Source of the DNA: an uncultured Bacteroidales bacterium
Lineage (GTDB): Bacteria; Bacteroidota; Bacteroidia; Bacteroidales; WCHB1-69
Length of the DNA stretch: 50,884 bases
Direction: 5' to 3'
NCBI GenBank assembly: GCA_900315705.1
Contig: ONAB01000002.1
Coordinates: 1 to 50,884, forward strand
The notes under the pieces were generated by a model. The model was given only the letters and a program-made list of their open reading frames with translations. It was not told the DNA's origin and made no database searches. Both the position numbers and the translations under genes were made by a program. Shown here piece by piece: positions 1 to 8,436 of the stretch. Positions within the stretch are counted from its first letter, which is position 1. Every line of letters begins with the position of its first letter.

Positions 1-29
1 TTACGTTCTTCATTTGTTAATTTTTCCAT
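1..29 (-). CDS. Possible 5' end of the next minus-strand gene (partial)
   Basis: An ATG on the minus strand at 29-27 opens a frame reading MEKLTNEER before the window ends. It is co-oriented with the glycosyltransferase gene upstream and lies about 75 bp past the heptamer array. Only nine codons are visible, so neither family nor reality can be judged; the start is chosen only because the frame stays open to the edge. Confidence 0.3.
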
Positions 30-103
30 TGTTGATCCGTTTTTGATTTGTTGTTTTGAGTTCTAAAAACGGTCAACCTATTTCAGGCATTGACATAAGA
101 CTT

Positions 104-285
104 TGGAGTCCTCAATCTTACGTCTAACGTCTTCAGTCTCCAGTCTTCAGTCTTACGTCTTACGTCCTCAGTCTTCAGTCTTACGTCTTACGTCTTCAGT
201 CTTCAGTCTTACGTCTTACGTCTTCAGTCTTCAGTCTTACGTCTTACGTCTCCAGTCTTACGTCTTACGTCTCACGTCTCAATCC
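104..285 (-). repeat. Heptamer tandem array 1, 26 units
   Basis: Exactly 26 units of 7 bp (182 bp) with no slippage. On the minus (transcribed) strand the two main unit types are GACGTAA and GACTGAA, with variants such as GACTGGA. Between 167 and 250 the units are ordered two-plus-two, giving a 28-bp higher-order repeat present three times. The array begins inside the 3' end of the upstream glycosyltransferase gene, whose TAA stop is the end of the third unit. It resembles three other heptamer tracts near 34.9, 35.0 and 36.7 kb. Confidence 0.95.
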
Positions 286-2232
286 CAGCCGGCCAAAGCC
301 CCGCGCCACCGTTCGCACATCCTGCCGCACGCTATAATCCTGCGTGTAGAGCTGGTCGGCGGTGGCAATCATCTCGGATGAGAAGGTGTTATTCGGGAAA
401 GCGTCAACGGGAGAGAGCACTCCGGGCTTCAGGCCTGCGACGTCAGCATTGGAAGGGAGAGAGCATCCCACCCAGCTTTTGCGGCCCGCCAGCACGGCGA
501 AGATATTGCGTACAAAACCGCCCTTGTCGTGCACAAACCAAATATCCAGCGGCAGAAGGAACAACATCGCCAGTGCCGTGAAGAAATCAAAGGCACGCTT
601 GGCCCTGCGGTTGGAGGGCTGCGATATGGCGTGCATCTTCCGAAGATGGCTGCTGCCGGAAGTGAAGATGGAGTTGCTGCCGATGATGGAGGAGGCGTTT
701 TCAGGCGCTATGCGGTACTCTACCTGGAAGGGCCTGAGGCGGTCCATCCAATCAATGATTTGGCGGTGGGGCATATCCTTGGCGCAAAAGACGACCTCAT
801 TGAGGCGATACAGCGGCAGAAGATCGCTGATTTGAGACAGGACACCGATGGTTTCGCCATTCCCGGCCGTATCCTCATCCAGAGCGACGACACCGGCAAA
901 CTCGCATTTGGGTTCCATCTCCTGCACGAGAGACATCACGCGGGCGCTCTCGTCGGCGCCGCCCACCACAGCAATACGGCGACTACTGTTGGTGTCAAAG
1001 CTATAGCCCTTGATATGCAGTTTCTGTATGAAATAGCGAACCAAATCCACCACAATGACCGTCCACATCGCACCAAACACGACCACCGCGCGCGAGAAGC
1101 GCAGCGTTTCGGGCAGCAGGGCGTACACCAGCAGGATGGCAATCGTGCCGAAGGCAATACCCTTGTTGACACTAGTCAGCCGGATGGGTTTCCGGTAGCC
1201 ATTGCAGAGGGCAATCGCAGACAGCCACACTATAATATATAAAGGTATAATACCATAATAATAGAAATCCGGATACACGGTATGGCGCTGAGCCAACACG
1301 TTGCTTGACCAGTAGCGGGCCAGCACGAACATTCCCGCATACACCAGCAGGAAATCGATGAGGGGCAGCAAGAGCTTGGCGGCAATGCGTTTGAGTGCTG
1401 CCAGAGAGGCCCTAAACCAGATGGCGCAGTTGATGAAGAAATTAAAGAAACGGGCATTCTGCTGCGAGAAGTGCTTGCGGGCAAAGATCTGCATCGCCTT
1501 GTAGAAGACGTGCACATAGTTGAGACTGCCCGTCTTGGTGCTTTCCCCTTTGTAATGGATGATGCGGGTCTCCGGGAAATAGTAGTTCTTGTAACCGCCC
1601 TTGAGAATACGGTACGAGAGGTCAATGTCCTCGCCATACATAAAATAGTCCTCGTCGAGGAGGCCTACCTGGTCAAGGACGCTGCGGCGCATCATCATAA
1701 AAGCACCGGCCAGCACCTCCACCGAATGAATCTCATCGTCACTGAGATAGGAAAGGTGGTAGGCCCCGAACTTGCGGGAGCGGGGAAAGAGTTTGGAAAG
1801 CCCGAACAATTTGTAGAAGGCCACAGATGGCAACGGGATGCCGCGCTTGGACTCGGGCAAAAACTCGCCCTTGCCGTTGAGCATCTTAACACCGAGGCCG
1901 CCGGCATCTGGGGTCTCGTCCATAAAGCGGATGCATTTCTCGAAGGTATCCTCCTCCACGACAGTGTCGGGGTTGAGCAGGAGCACATATTCGCCCCGGG
2001 AAAGACGGATGGCCTGGTTGTTGGCACGGGCGAAGCCCACATTCTCCTTGTTGGCGATAACCTGCACCTGCGGGAACTTGGCCGCCAGCATCTCCAGAGA
2101 GTTGTCCGCAGAGTTGTTATCCACTACAAACACCTCCCCTTCCACATTGCGCAGGGCCTTATACACAGAATTGAGGGCCTGCTCGAGGAAACAGGAGACA
2201 TTATAGTTGACGATGACAACGCTGAGTTTCAT
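265..2232 (-). CDS. Family 2 glycosyltransferase fused to a degenerate sugar-phosphate transferase-like module
   Basis: A 655-residue protein. Residues 1 to about 240 are a GT-A glycosyltransferase: VVIVNYN near the N terminus, the nucleotide-sugar/metal site as LLLNPDT, and an EDIDLSYR motif typical of rhamnosyl/WcaA-like GT2 enzymes. Four to five membrane segments follow (about 270-400), then a Rossmann-like stretch (RRIAVVGGADES). The last 130 residues resemble the core of bacterial sugar transferases (KRAFDFFTALAMLFLLP, later LKPGVLSP), but the usual KFRSM catalytic segment is missing, so that half is probably not a working phosphoglycosyl transferase. Likely role: cell-surface polysaccharide or glycan assembly at the inner membrane. 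It is last of three tightly packed minus-strand genes (9 bp after psd). The final residues (LRRET) and the stop are encoded by the heptamer array, suggesting the 3' end was remodelled. Confidence 0.85.
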   Translation of the reverse strand: MKLSVVIVNYNVSCFLEQALNSVYKALRNVEGEVFVVDNNSADNSLEMLAAKFPQVQVIANKENVGFARANNQAIRLSRGEYVLLLNPDTVVEEDTFEKCIRFMDETPDAGGLGVKMLNGKGEFLPESKRGIPLPSVAFYKLFGLSKLFPRSRKFGAYHLSYLSDDEIHSVEVLAGAFMMMRRSVLDQVGLLDEDYFMYGEDIDLSYRILKGGYKNYYFPETRIIHYKGESTKTGSLNYVHVFYKAMQIFARKHFSQQNARFFNFFINCAIWFRASLAALKRIAAKLLLPLIDFLLVYAGMFVLARYWSSNVLAQRHTVYPDFYYYGIIPLYIIVWLSAIALCNGYRKPIRLTSVNKGIAFGTIAILLVYALLPETLRFSRAVVVFGAMWTVIVVDLVRYFIQKLHIKGYSFDTNSSRRIAVVGGADESARVMSLVQEMEPKCEFAGVVALDEDTAGNGETIGVLSQISDLLPLYRLNEVVFCAKDMPHRQIIDWMDRLRPFQVEYRIAPENASSIIGSNSIFTSGSSHLRKMHAISQPSNRRAKRAFDFFTALAMLFLLPLDIWFVHDKGGFVRNIFAVLAGRKSWVGCSLPSNADVAGLKPGVLSPVDAFPNNTFSSEMIATADQLYTQDYSVRQDVRTVARGFGRLGLRRET

Positions 2233-2241
2233 AACCGGAGG

Positions 2242-2901
2242 TTAAAAATAGGCCAGGACGGTCTTTTTGGAGACCACCTTGTCGCCCACGCGCACGGCAG
2301 TCTGCACATCAAGGGGCAGGAACACGTCCACGCGGGAGCCGAACTTGATCATACCCACCTCTTCGCCCTGTTGGACAGTGTCGCCCACTTCGGGATAGCT
2401 GATGATACGGCGGGCCACGAATCCGGCAATCTGGCGGAACAGCACCTTCCGGTGCTCGTCCTGGGACACCACGATGGTGTTGTGCTCGTTATCTACGGAG
2501 GACTTGGGCAGCTTGGCCAGCACATATTTGCCGGGATGGTAGGCGATGTACTCTATCGTGCCGTCGGTGGGATAGCTGTTGACGTGCACATTATGGACAG
2601 ACATAAAGATGGATATCTTTATGCGTTCATCCTTGAAATATTCGTATTCAAAAGCAGGGCCCACTGAGAGGATGGTCCCGTCGGCGGGAGCCAGCACACC
2701 GTCCTCCACTTTGTTGATGATACGGAACGGCACGCGGAAAAAGCGCACCACCATACCGGCGGTCACCAGCATCACCGTGAAGAAGATGAGGTTCACCCAC
2801 CAGAGGTTGGCCAGGAACAGCACATAGCACACTGTGAGCATCACCACGGTAAACAACGTGATGAAGATGCTGACTCTGCCTGCTTCGTGGAATTTCATCA
2901 A
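2242..2901 (-). CDS. psd: Phosphatidylserine decarboxylase (short, membrane-anchored type)
   Basis: A 219-residue protein that makes phosphatidylethanolamine from phosphatidylserine at the inner membrane. Two hydrophobic segments fill the first 55 residues, followed by PADGTI, the MSVHNVHVNSYP region and the self-cleavage site in MIKFGSRVDVFLP near the C terminus; the Ser after Gly is expected to become the pyruvoyl group of the small subunit. The length fits the short PSD type common in Bacteroidota, about 220 residues, rather than the roughly 300-residue enterobacterial enzyme. It starts 6 bp after the lipoprotein gene and ends 9 bp before the glycosyltransferase gene, so one transcript is likely. 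Confidence 0.93.
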   Translation of the reverse strand: MMKFHEAGRVSIFITLFTVVMLTVCYVLFLANLWWVNLIFFTVMLVTAGMVVRFFRVPFRIINKVEDGVLAPADGTILSVGPAFEYEYFKDERIKISIFMSVHNVHVNSYPTDGTIEYIAYHPGKYVLAKLPKSSVDNEHNTIVVSQDEHRKVLFRQIAGFVARRIISYPEVGDTVQQGEEVGMIKFGSRVDVFLPLDVQTAVRVGDKVVSKKTVLAYF

Positions 2902-2907
2902 AAAGGC

Positions 2908-3804
2908 TTACTTGACGTAGAGAATATAGGTGTTACGCGGGATATTGTTCTCGCTGGAGGTCTTGGTGAACTGGCGCGGGAACTTCTTGTCATTCATAAA
3001 ATGCAGACCCGTATAGTTATAGGTGAAGACGGTCTCACGGGTGATAACACCTGCCGTGCGGATGGTTTCCGTTTCCACCAGCTTGTTGTTCAAATAATAG
3101 CCCGCATAGCCAGCGTAGGCATACTGCATTCCATAGAAGGGGTTGAAGGACTCTGGGTCATATTTGTATGTGCGGGTGATTTCCTGACGCATCTCGGGAT
3201 ACTCTTCCACCACGGTGGCGATGTTCTCATACTTCTCCTTCTCGCCGGGATCGTAGGTGATGGTCTTCTTGCAGTGCAGCACCAGGTCTTTGGCGCCGTT
3301 CTCGCGCATCATCTTCATCACAGGCTCGGGGTCGCCCACCATCTTGCGGTAGAGACTCTTCTTGCTCAGGATGCTGAAACTGTCGTAGAAGGCCTTGTCG
3401 TAAACCTCCTCGATGCCAGTGATGCGGGTGGTCTCCTCATCACGGGTGAAGGAGATTTCCTGACGGATGGTGTCGTTGACGGAATAGACCATCTTGTCCA
3501 CCAAACGGTCGGTGTAGGTCATCTCAATCTGCTCGGTGTAATGTTTGCCTTTGTGGACAATCCGCGAAACGGTTTTGTCCTTGTTGTATTCAAAATCATA
3601 CGTCTCCAGCGAGTCAATCACGATATGGGTGAGCATATCCTTTTTATCATATTGATAGACCTCGTTGGGGTCGCCGACATTGCTGAGGTACCAGATCTTG
3701 CTGATCTTGCACTTGCGGTTATAGATTTCGTCATCGGGTTTGCACGAGAAGAGGGTCACGACACAGAAGGCCGCCAGAACCATTAAGGAGAAATATTTTT
3801 TCAT
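2908..3804 (-). CDS. Putative lipoprotein of unknown function
   Basis: A 298-residue protein. I place the start at the ATG at 3804, because from there the protein begins with a lipoprotein signal peptide (MKKYFSLMVLAAF...LFSC) with the lipid-acceptor Cys at residue 22 followed by KPDDE, and a -7 promoter box lies about 26 bp upstream. The upstream in-frame extension to 3969 would cross that promoter. The mature part is rich in charged strands (YDFEYNKDKTVSRIVHKGKHY), in the style of Bacteroidota surface lipoproteins with YD/RHS-like strand repeats, but I recognise no family. It leads a likely operon with psd and the glycosyltransferase. Confidence 0.8.
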   Translation of the reverse strand: MKKYFSLMVLAAFCVVTLFSCKPDDEIYNRKCKISKIWYLSNVGDPNEVYQYDKKDMLTHIVIDSLETYDFEYNKDKTVSRIVHKGKHYTEQIEMTYTDRLVDKMVYSVNDTIRQEISFTRDEETTRITGIEEVYDKAFYDSFSILSKKSLYRKMVGDPEPVMKMMRENGAKDLVLHCKKTITYDPGEKEKYENIATVVEEYPEMRQEITRTYKYDPESFNPFYGMQYAYAGYAGYYLNNKLVETETIRTAGVITRETVFTYNYTGLHFMNDKKFPRQFTKTSSENNIPRNTYILYVK

Positions 3805-3829
3805 AATAAGGTCGTATTGTTTAAGCGGG

Positions 3830-3837
3830 CAAAAATA
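3830..3837 (-). promoter_or_regulatory. Bacteroidota -7 box for the lipoprotein-psd-glycosyltransferase operon
   Basis: Minus strand reads TATTTTTG followed by CCCGC, matching the TAnnTTTG consensus, 26 bp upstream of the ATG at 3804. Confidence 0.75.
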
Positions 3838-3958
3838 CAAAAAAAATCCACGAGTATGGCACCCTAAAATCATTTCCTGCATTTTAGTGTTATAGATAAT
3901 AAAAACAAGACGTCCGTTTTTTTCAACGGTTTTCATTATTCCGTTTAAAAAATATTCA

Positions 3959-3966
3959 TATCTTTG
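3959..3966 (+). promoter_or_regulatory. Bacteroidota -7 box for rocD
   Basis: TATCTTTG followed by CACGC, 45 bp upstream of the rocD ATG. The leader contains no strong Shine-Dalgarno sequence. Confidence 0.75.
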
Positions 3967-4011
3967 CACGCTTTTTTTGCAAAAACGTAAAACTCACTAA
4001 AATACACAATT

Positions 4012-5238
4012 ATGGTAGAAAAAATTACAACAAGTCAACAAGCCATTGAAATGGAAGCCAAGTACGGCGCACACAACTATCATCCGTTAGACGTGGTCAT
4101 CGCACGCGGCCAGGGCCCGTACGTTTGGGACGTGGAGGGCAAGAAGTATTTCGATTTCCTCTCCGCCTACTCTGCCGTCAACCAGGGCCACTGCCACCCC
4201 AAGATCGTGGGTGCTATGATAGACCAGTGCCAGAAGGTGTGCCTCACCTCCCGCGCTTTCTACAATGACTGCTTGGGACCTTATGAGAAATATGTCACCG
4301 AGACCTTCGGTTACGACAAGGTGCTCCCGATGAACTCCGGTGCCGAGGCTGACGAGACCGCTTTGAAACTCGCCCGCCGCTGGGGTTACGACAAGAAGGG
4401 CATCCCCGAAAACCAGGCCAAGATCATCGTCTGCGAAGGCAACTTCCACGGCCGCACCATCACCATCATCTCCCTCTCCATCGACCCTGACGCTTATGCA
4501 GGCTTCGGTCCGTTCACCCCGGGCTTCATCAAAATCCCGTACAACGACGTGGACGCTCTGGCCAAGGCTCTCGAAGATCCCAACGTCTGCGGTTTCCTCG
4601 TGGAACCCATCCAAGGCGAGGCTGGTGTGTATGTGCCCGATGACGGTTATCTGAAGAAATGCTATGACCTCTGCAAGGCCCACAACGTGCTCTTTATGGC
4701 TGACGAGGTGCAAACCGGTATCGCCCGTACGGGTAAGATGCTGGCCTGCGACCACGAAGGCGTGCGTCCCGACATCCTCATCCTCGGCAAGGCCCTCTCC
4801 GGCGGCACAATGCCCGTGTCCGCAGTCCTGGCCGACGACGACATTATGCTGAACATCAAGCCCGGTGAGCACGGCTCCACCTTCGGCGGCAACCCCATCG
4901 CCTGCCGCGTCGGCATCGCCGCTCTCGAAGTGGTGAAAGAGGAAAAACTCGCCGAACGCGCCGAATACCTCGGCAAGATCTTCCGCGACGAGATGAACAA
5001 GGTCAACAGCCCGCTCATCAAGCAAGTGCGCGGCAAGGGCCTCCTCAACGCCATCATCATCCAACCCACCAACGGCAAGGAAGCCTGGGACGTGTGCGTG
5101 AAGATGAAAGAACTCGGCGTGCTCGCCAAACCGACCCACCAGCACATCATCCGCTTCGCTCCTCCGTTGGTCATCACCGAAGAGGAACTCCGCGAAGCCA
5201 TCGCCAAGATCAAAGAGGCTATCCTCTCCTTCGAATAA
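4012..5238 (+). CDS. rocD: Ornithine--oxo-acid aminotransferase
   Basis: A 408-residue class III PLP aminotransferase converting ornithine and 2-oxoglutarate to glutamate semialdehyde and glutamate in the cytoplasm. It begins with the typical [16 protein letters not shown] segment, carries [14 protein letters not shown], the [13 protein letters not shown] and [11 protein letters not shown] motifs, and the PLP lysine near residue 259 in LGKALSGG. Length matches the family. It is a single-gene unit between its own promoter and a strong hairpin terminator, convergent with ddh. Thr-Met near 4807 is written ACA-ATG, one of many codon choices that avoid CATG. Confidence 0.95.
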   Translation: MVEKITTSQQAIEMEAKYGAHNYHPLDVVIARGQGPYVWDVEGKKYFDFLSAYSAVNQGHCHPKIVGAMIDQCQKVCLTSRAFYNDCLGPYEKYVTETFGYDKVLPMNSGAEADETALKLARRWGYDKKGIPENQAKIIVCEGNFHGRTITIISLSIDPDAYAGFGPFTPGFIKIPYNDVDALAKALEDPNVCGFLVEPIQGEAGVYVPDDGYLKKCYDLCKAHNVLFMADEVQTGIARTGKMLACDHEGVRPDILILGKALSGGTMPVSAVLADDDIMLNIKPGEHGSTFGGNPIACRVGIAALEVVKEEKLAERAEYLGKIFRDEMNKVNSPLIKQVRGKGLLNAIIIQPTNGKEAWDVCVKMKELGVLAKPTHQHIIRFAPPLVITEEELREAIAKIKEAILSFE

Positions 5239-5258
5239 TCATCCCTTTATCCATAACG

Positions 5259-5290
5259 AAAAGACGGGACCGCAAGATCCCGTCTTTTTT
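5259..5290. terminator. Bidirectional intrinsic terminator between rocD and ddh
   Basis: Perfect stem AAGACGGGA / TCCCGTCTT around a short loop, followed by a T-run on the plus strand and with an A-run before it, so it can also serve the convergent ddh gene. Confidence 0.88.
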
Positions 5291-5346
5291 ATCTCTTATT
5301 TTGAGGTGATAAAAAACATAAACTATATTTTGAATATGAGTTCGAG

Positions 5347-6207
5347 CTACACCAACGAGCGAATCAGCTGCTCCTCGTCGCCGGGGAGCAGGTAAATCGG
5401 CGGGATTTCAATCATCGTGAAAGCGCCGTGACGCTGCTCCGCCTTCATACGCACCGCAGCGCGGGCACACGACACGAGCACCTGGCCCGTGAGAGCGGGG
5501 TTGTTGATCTCCATATCGAACTCAAACCGCTGGTTGTGCGTGTCACCGCTCACGCCGGAACGTGTCAGATGCACGCCGTGCGCCACATTGTTGAGCGCGT
5601 CGATGGAGGGGACGGGGATGACGTGCGTCTCGTCGTGGGCAAAATAGTCGTCCTGCAGCAATAGTTTCTCCACCGTGGCGAAGTCAGCACCTGCCTCCAG
5701 TTCCACATAGACCATACGGCGATGGATACCCGTGCCGAGCGGGATGGTCATCGAGAGCGCATCCTTGACGCCGGGTATGGCCTTGGCGGCCACGGTATGG
5801 CCCATACTGCGGCCCGGACCGAAGTTGGTGTAGGTGATGCCCTTGGGGGCCAGCGCCAGCAACAGGGCGCGCACCACCGAGTCGGAGCCCGGATCCCAGC
5901 CGGCGGCAATGATGCTGACCGCCTGGTGCTCCTTGGCGACGTGGGTGAGACGCTTGCGCAGGTCAAAAATCTGCCCGTGGATGTCGAAGCTGTCCACGGT
6001 GGAGATGCCCTGGCGCAGCAGCTTCTCCGCGAACGCCGGCACCTCACGGGTGGGCGTGCAGAGCGCAGCCACGTCGGCGTCCAATGCGTCCAAGTTGTCG
6101 TTGTGATGGTAAATGCCAGCCAACTGCATATCGTCGGCGGCCAGAACGGCCTGTTCCACGGCCTTGCCTATGTTGCCATAACCTATGATGGCGATTTTCG
6201 TTTGCAT
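5347..6207 (-). CDS. ddh: meso-Diaminopimelate D-dehydrogenase
   Basis: A 286-residue NADPH-dependent enzyme that reductively aminates L-2-amino-6-oxopimelate to meso-DAP, giving a one-step branch of lysine and peptidoglycan-precursor synthesis. Visible are the N-terminal nucleotide-binding fold (IAIIGYGNIGKAV), AAGWDPGSDSVVRAL, and GPGRSMGHTVAAKAIPGVKDALS, both signature regions of Ddh, plus the HVIPVPS stretch. Length is slightly under the roughly 300-330 residues of characterised enzymes. It is divergent from the MalY-like gene with facing -7 boxes about 50 bp apart. It links to mpl in this window, which recycles DAP-containing peptides. Confidence 0.93.
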   Translation of the reverse strand: MQTKIAIIGYGNIGKAVEQAVLAADDMQLAGIYHHNDNLDALDADVAALCTPTREVPAFAEKLLRQGISTVDSFDIHGQIFDLRKRLTHVAKEHQAVSIIAAGWDPGSDSVVRALLLALAPKGITYTNFGPGRSMGHTVAAKAIPGVKDALSMTIPLGTGIHRRMVYVELEAGADFATVEKLLLQDDYFAHDETHVIPVPSIDALNNVAHGVHLTRSGVSGDTHNQRFEFDMEINNPALTGQVLVSCARAAVRMKAEQRHGAFTMIEIPPIYLLPGDEEQLIRSLV

Positions 6208-6229
6208 ATCTTAACTTTTTTAAAAGCCG

Positions 6230-6237
6230 CAAAAATA
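6230..6237 (-). promoter_or_regulatory. -7 box for ddh
   Basis: Minus strand TATTTTTG followed by CGGC, 23 bp upstream of the ddh start codon. Confidence 0.75.
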
Positions 6238-6281
6238 CTATTTTTCTTTTGGGATGAGAAAGCGGCATCGCATTTTTTTCA

Positions 6282-6289
6282 TATTTTTG
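6282..6289 (+). promoter_or_regulatory. -7 box for the MalY-like gene
   Basis: TATTTTTG followed by CAC, 29 bp upstream of the ATG at 6318; it is divergent from the ddh promoter. Confidence 0.75.
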
Positions 6290-6317
6290 CACATTATTAC
6301 AACAATATTCTGAAACT

Positions 6318-7496
6318 ATGTCAACATACAACTTCGACGAAATCGTTCCCCGCCGCGGCACCCACTGCGTGAAACACGATATGCTCAACCAGTTCTTCGG
6401 CACCGACGACCTCCTGCCGATGTGGGTGGCCGATATGGACTTCAAGACGCCCGACTTCATCCTCGACGCCATCCGGAAACGGTGCGAGCACGAGGTGCTG
6501 GGCTACACCTTCTCCTCCGACACCTACGTCTGCGCCGTCATCAACTGGCTGCAGACGCACTACGGTATCACCACGCAATGGAAGAACCTGCACTTCATCC
6601 CAGGCATCGTGCAGGGCATCGCCTTCGTGCTGCAGGCATTTACCCAGCCCGGTGACAAGGTGCTGGTCACCACACCTGTCTATCCCCCGTTCCTCAACGT
6701 GCCCCACCGCAGCGGCCGCGTCTTCGTGAGCAGCCCGCTGAAAACCGTCAACGGGCGCTTCGCCATCGACTTCGACGACTTTGAAGAGAAGGCCAAGGGC
6801 TGCAAAGTGTTCATCCTCGCCAACCCGCACAATCCCGGCGGCACCGTCTGGAGCAAGGAAGAGCTGCAGCAAATCGCGACCGTCTGCCACCGACAGCACG
6901 TGCTGGTCATCGCCGACGAAATCCACGCCGATATGACCTTCGCGCCCCACCGGCACACCTCATTCTCCACCGTGTCGGACGAGGCCTACCACAACTCCAT
7001 CACCTTCATCGCCCCCAGCAAGACCTTCAATATGGCGGGACTAGCCTCTTCCGTCGGGTACGTGCCCGACCCGGAGATCAAGAAAAAGTTCTTCGGCTTC
7101 CTTGACGCCAACGAACTCTCCTTGGGCAACATCTTCGCCTATACCGGAGCGGAGGCCGCCTTCCGATATGGCGAGGAGTGGCGCCTGCAACTGCTGGACT
7201 ACCTACAGGGGAACATCGACTTCACGGAACAGTATCTCCAAGAGCATCTCCCCAAAGTGAAGATGATGCGCCCGGAAGCCTCGTTCCTCATCTGGATGGA
7301 CTTCCGCGAATTAGGATTCTCCCATAAAGAATTGGTGGACAAAATGCTATACGAAGCCAAGGTCGGCCTCAACAGCGGCCTTGACTACGGGCCTGAAGGT
7401 GAAGGATTTATGCGAATGAATATAGGAACGCCCAGGGCCATCGTCAAGGAGGCCCTCGACCGCATCACTTCAGCTCTTTCTGCGTACGCCACATAA
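6318..7496 (+). CDS. MalY/PatB-type PLP aminotransferase / cystathionine beta-lyase
   Basis: A 392-residue fold-type I PLP enzyme. The start MSTYNFDEIVPRRGTHCVKHD and LPMWVADMDFKTP are hallmarks of the MalY/PatB family, which cleave the C-S bond of cystathionine or cysteine to give homocysteine or H2S, pyruvate and ammonia. NPHNPGGTVW, the DEIHAD motif and the PLP lysine in APSKTFNMAGL are present. The substrate cannot be fixed from sequence: PatB-like cysteine-S-conjugate lyases look the same. The 3' end overlaps the convergent CPBP gene by 32 bp. Confidence 0.9.
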   Translation: MSTYNFDEIVPRRGTHCVKHDMLNQFFGTDDLLPMWVADMDFKTPDFILDAIRKRCEHEVLGYTFSSDTYVCAVINWLQTHYGITTQWKNLHFIPGIVQGIAFVLQAFTQPGDKVLVTTPVYPPFLNVPHRSGRVFVSSPLKTVNGRFAIDFDDFEEKAKGCKVFILANPHNPGGTVWSKEELQQIATVCHRQHVLVIADEIHADMTFAPHRHTSFSTVSDEAYHNSITFIAPSKTFNMAGLASSVGYVPDPEIKKKFFGFLDANELSLGNIFAYTGAEAAFRYGEEWRLQLLDYLQGNIDFTEQYLQEHLPKVKMMRPEASFLIWMDFRELGFSHKELVDKMLYEAKVGLNSGLDYGPEGEGFMRMNIGTPRAIVKEALDRITSALSAYAT

Positions 7497-8367
7497 AGAC
7501 AATGCCCATCGCCGCCACCACGGCACAGGAAAACACCAACGTGGTGGAGCCGTGAATGTCGGTGAAACGCATCTCGTCAATATCGATGCCGCGCCCCATA
7601 AAGGTATAGGACACAAGGATGGAGAGGGCGTTGTGCAGGAAATGAGCCAGCACCGGCAGCCACAGCGAGCGACTCCAATAGAAGAGATATCCCAAATAGG
7701 CACCCAGCAGCATCCGGGGCAGAAATCCGTAGAACTGCAGATGTATCGCGCTGAACACCACGGCCGTTACCCAGATGGCCAAGTGTGGTTTGTTCCACTG
7801 TTTGGTCAGCAGCGACTGCAACGTTCCCCGGAAAAGGAACTCCTCGCAAATGGCGGGGATCAGGGCCATCACCAGTATGTTCAAACAGAGGGTGGCGTAG
7901 GAATGGTCCTGCACCAGCAGTTCCATCACCTTACTCATCGACTCTTCCATCCGGGCCATCCACTGCTCCACTCCCGACATCCATTCCGGCAGATGCATTC
8001 CCTCGTTCCATTGCTCCAAAATGGCCACCAACGGGAGCAACGCAATGGAAAGCACCAGCACCGTGTTGACGAACAGATGGTGGGGACGACGGTTCGCGGC
8101 ATTATAGTTCAACCACCGCCCGTCCTGGAGATACGAAAACAGCAATGCCGGACACAGGAACGTCCCTATAGAGCTGAAAAACTGTGTGATGCGAATATAG
8201 GCGGCGGGATTGCTGGCCGTATGCATATCCATCGTATGAAAAATGGCATACGCCACCAGCTGACCGAGGGTGCTGAACACCGTCATCCCCACGAAAATGA
8301 GAATCAACAGCGCCAGAAGTTGAACGAGAATGTGCTTTCCTTCCAGAAGAGGACGCAGATATCGCAT
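7465..8367 (-). CDS. CPBP-family intramembrane glutamic/metallo-endopeptidase
   Basis: About 300 residues with around seven membrane segments. The ABI/CPBP motifs are all visible: EEFLFRG (motif 1, Glu-Glu-x-x-x-Arg), FSAIHLQF (motif 2) and an HFLHN motif near the C-terminal membrane helix. The family is related to Rce1 CAAX proteases; bacterial members are often of unknown substrate. The start is set at the ATG at 8367, because the longer frame to 8415 would begin inside the terminator of the upstream gene. The 3' end overlaps the convergent MalY-like gene by 32 bp. Confidence 0.88.
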   Translation of the reverse strand: MRYLRPLLEGKHILVQLLALLILIFVGMTVFSTLGQLVAYAIFHTMDMHTASNPAAYIRITQFFSSIGTFLCPALLFSYLQDGRWLNYNAANRRPHHLFVNTVLVLSIALLPLVAILEQWNEGMHLPEWMSGVEQWMARMEESMSKVMELLVQDHSYATLCLNILVMALIPAICEEFLFRGTLQSLLTKQWNKPHLAIWVTAVVFSAIHLQFYGFLPRMLLGAYLGYLFYWSRSLWLPVLAHFLHNALSILVSYTFMGRGIDIDEMRFTDIHGSTTLVFSCAVVAAMGIVFMWRTQKELK

Positions 8368-8388
8368 ATTATAAAGGATTATATATAA

Positions 8389-8420
8389 TAAAAAACAGGG
8401 ATGCCCGGAAGACATCCCTG
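8389..8420 (-). terminator. Intrinsic terminator of the decarboxylase-like gene
   Basis: Minus strand reads CAGGGATG, a 9-base loop, CATCCCTG, then a run of T. It lies 17 bp past the stop codon at 8437. Confidence 0.88.
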
Positions 8421-8436
8421 CGAGTAAAGATTCTCA

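Noticed and set aside
104..285. CRISPR array
   Set aside because: The repeats are contiguous 7-mers without spacers and no cas gene is present.
103..381. Plus-strand frame of 92 codons through heptamer array 1
   Set aside because: It is open only because that strand of the repeat has no stop triplets; the product is a monotonous Ser/Leu/Val repeat with no gene context.
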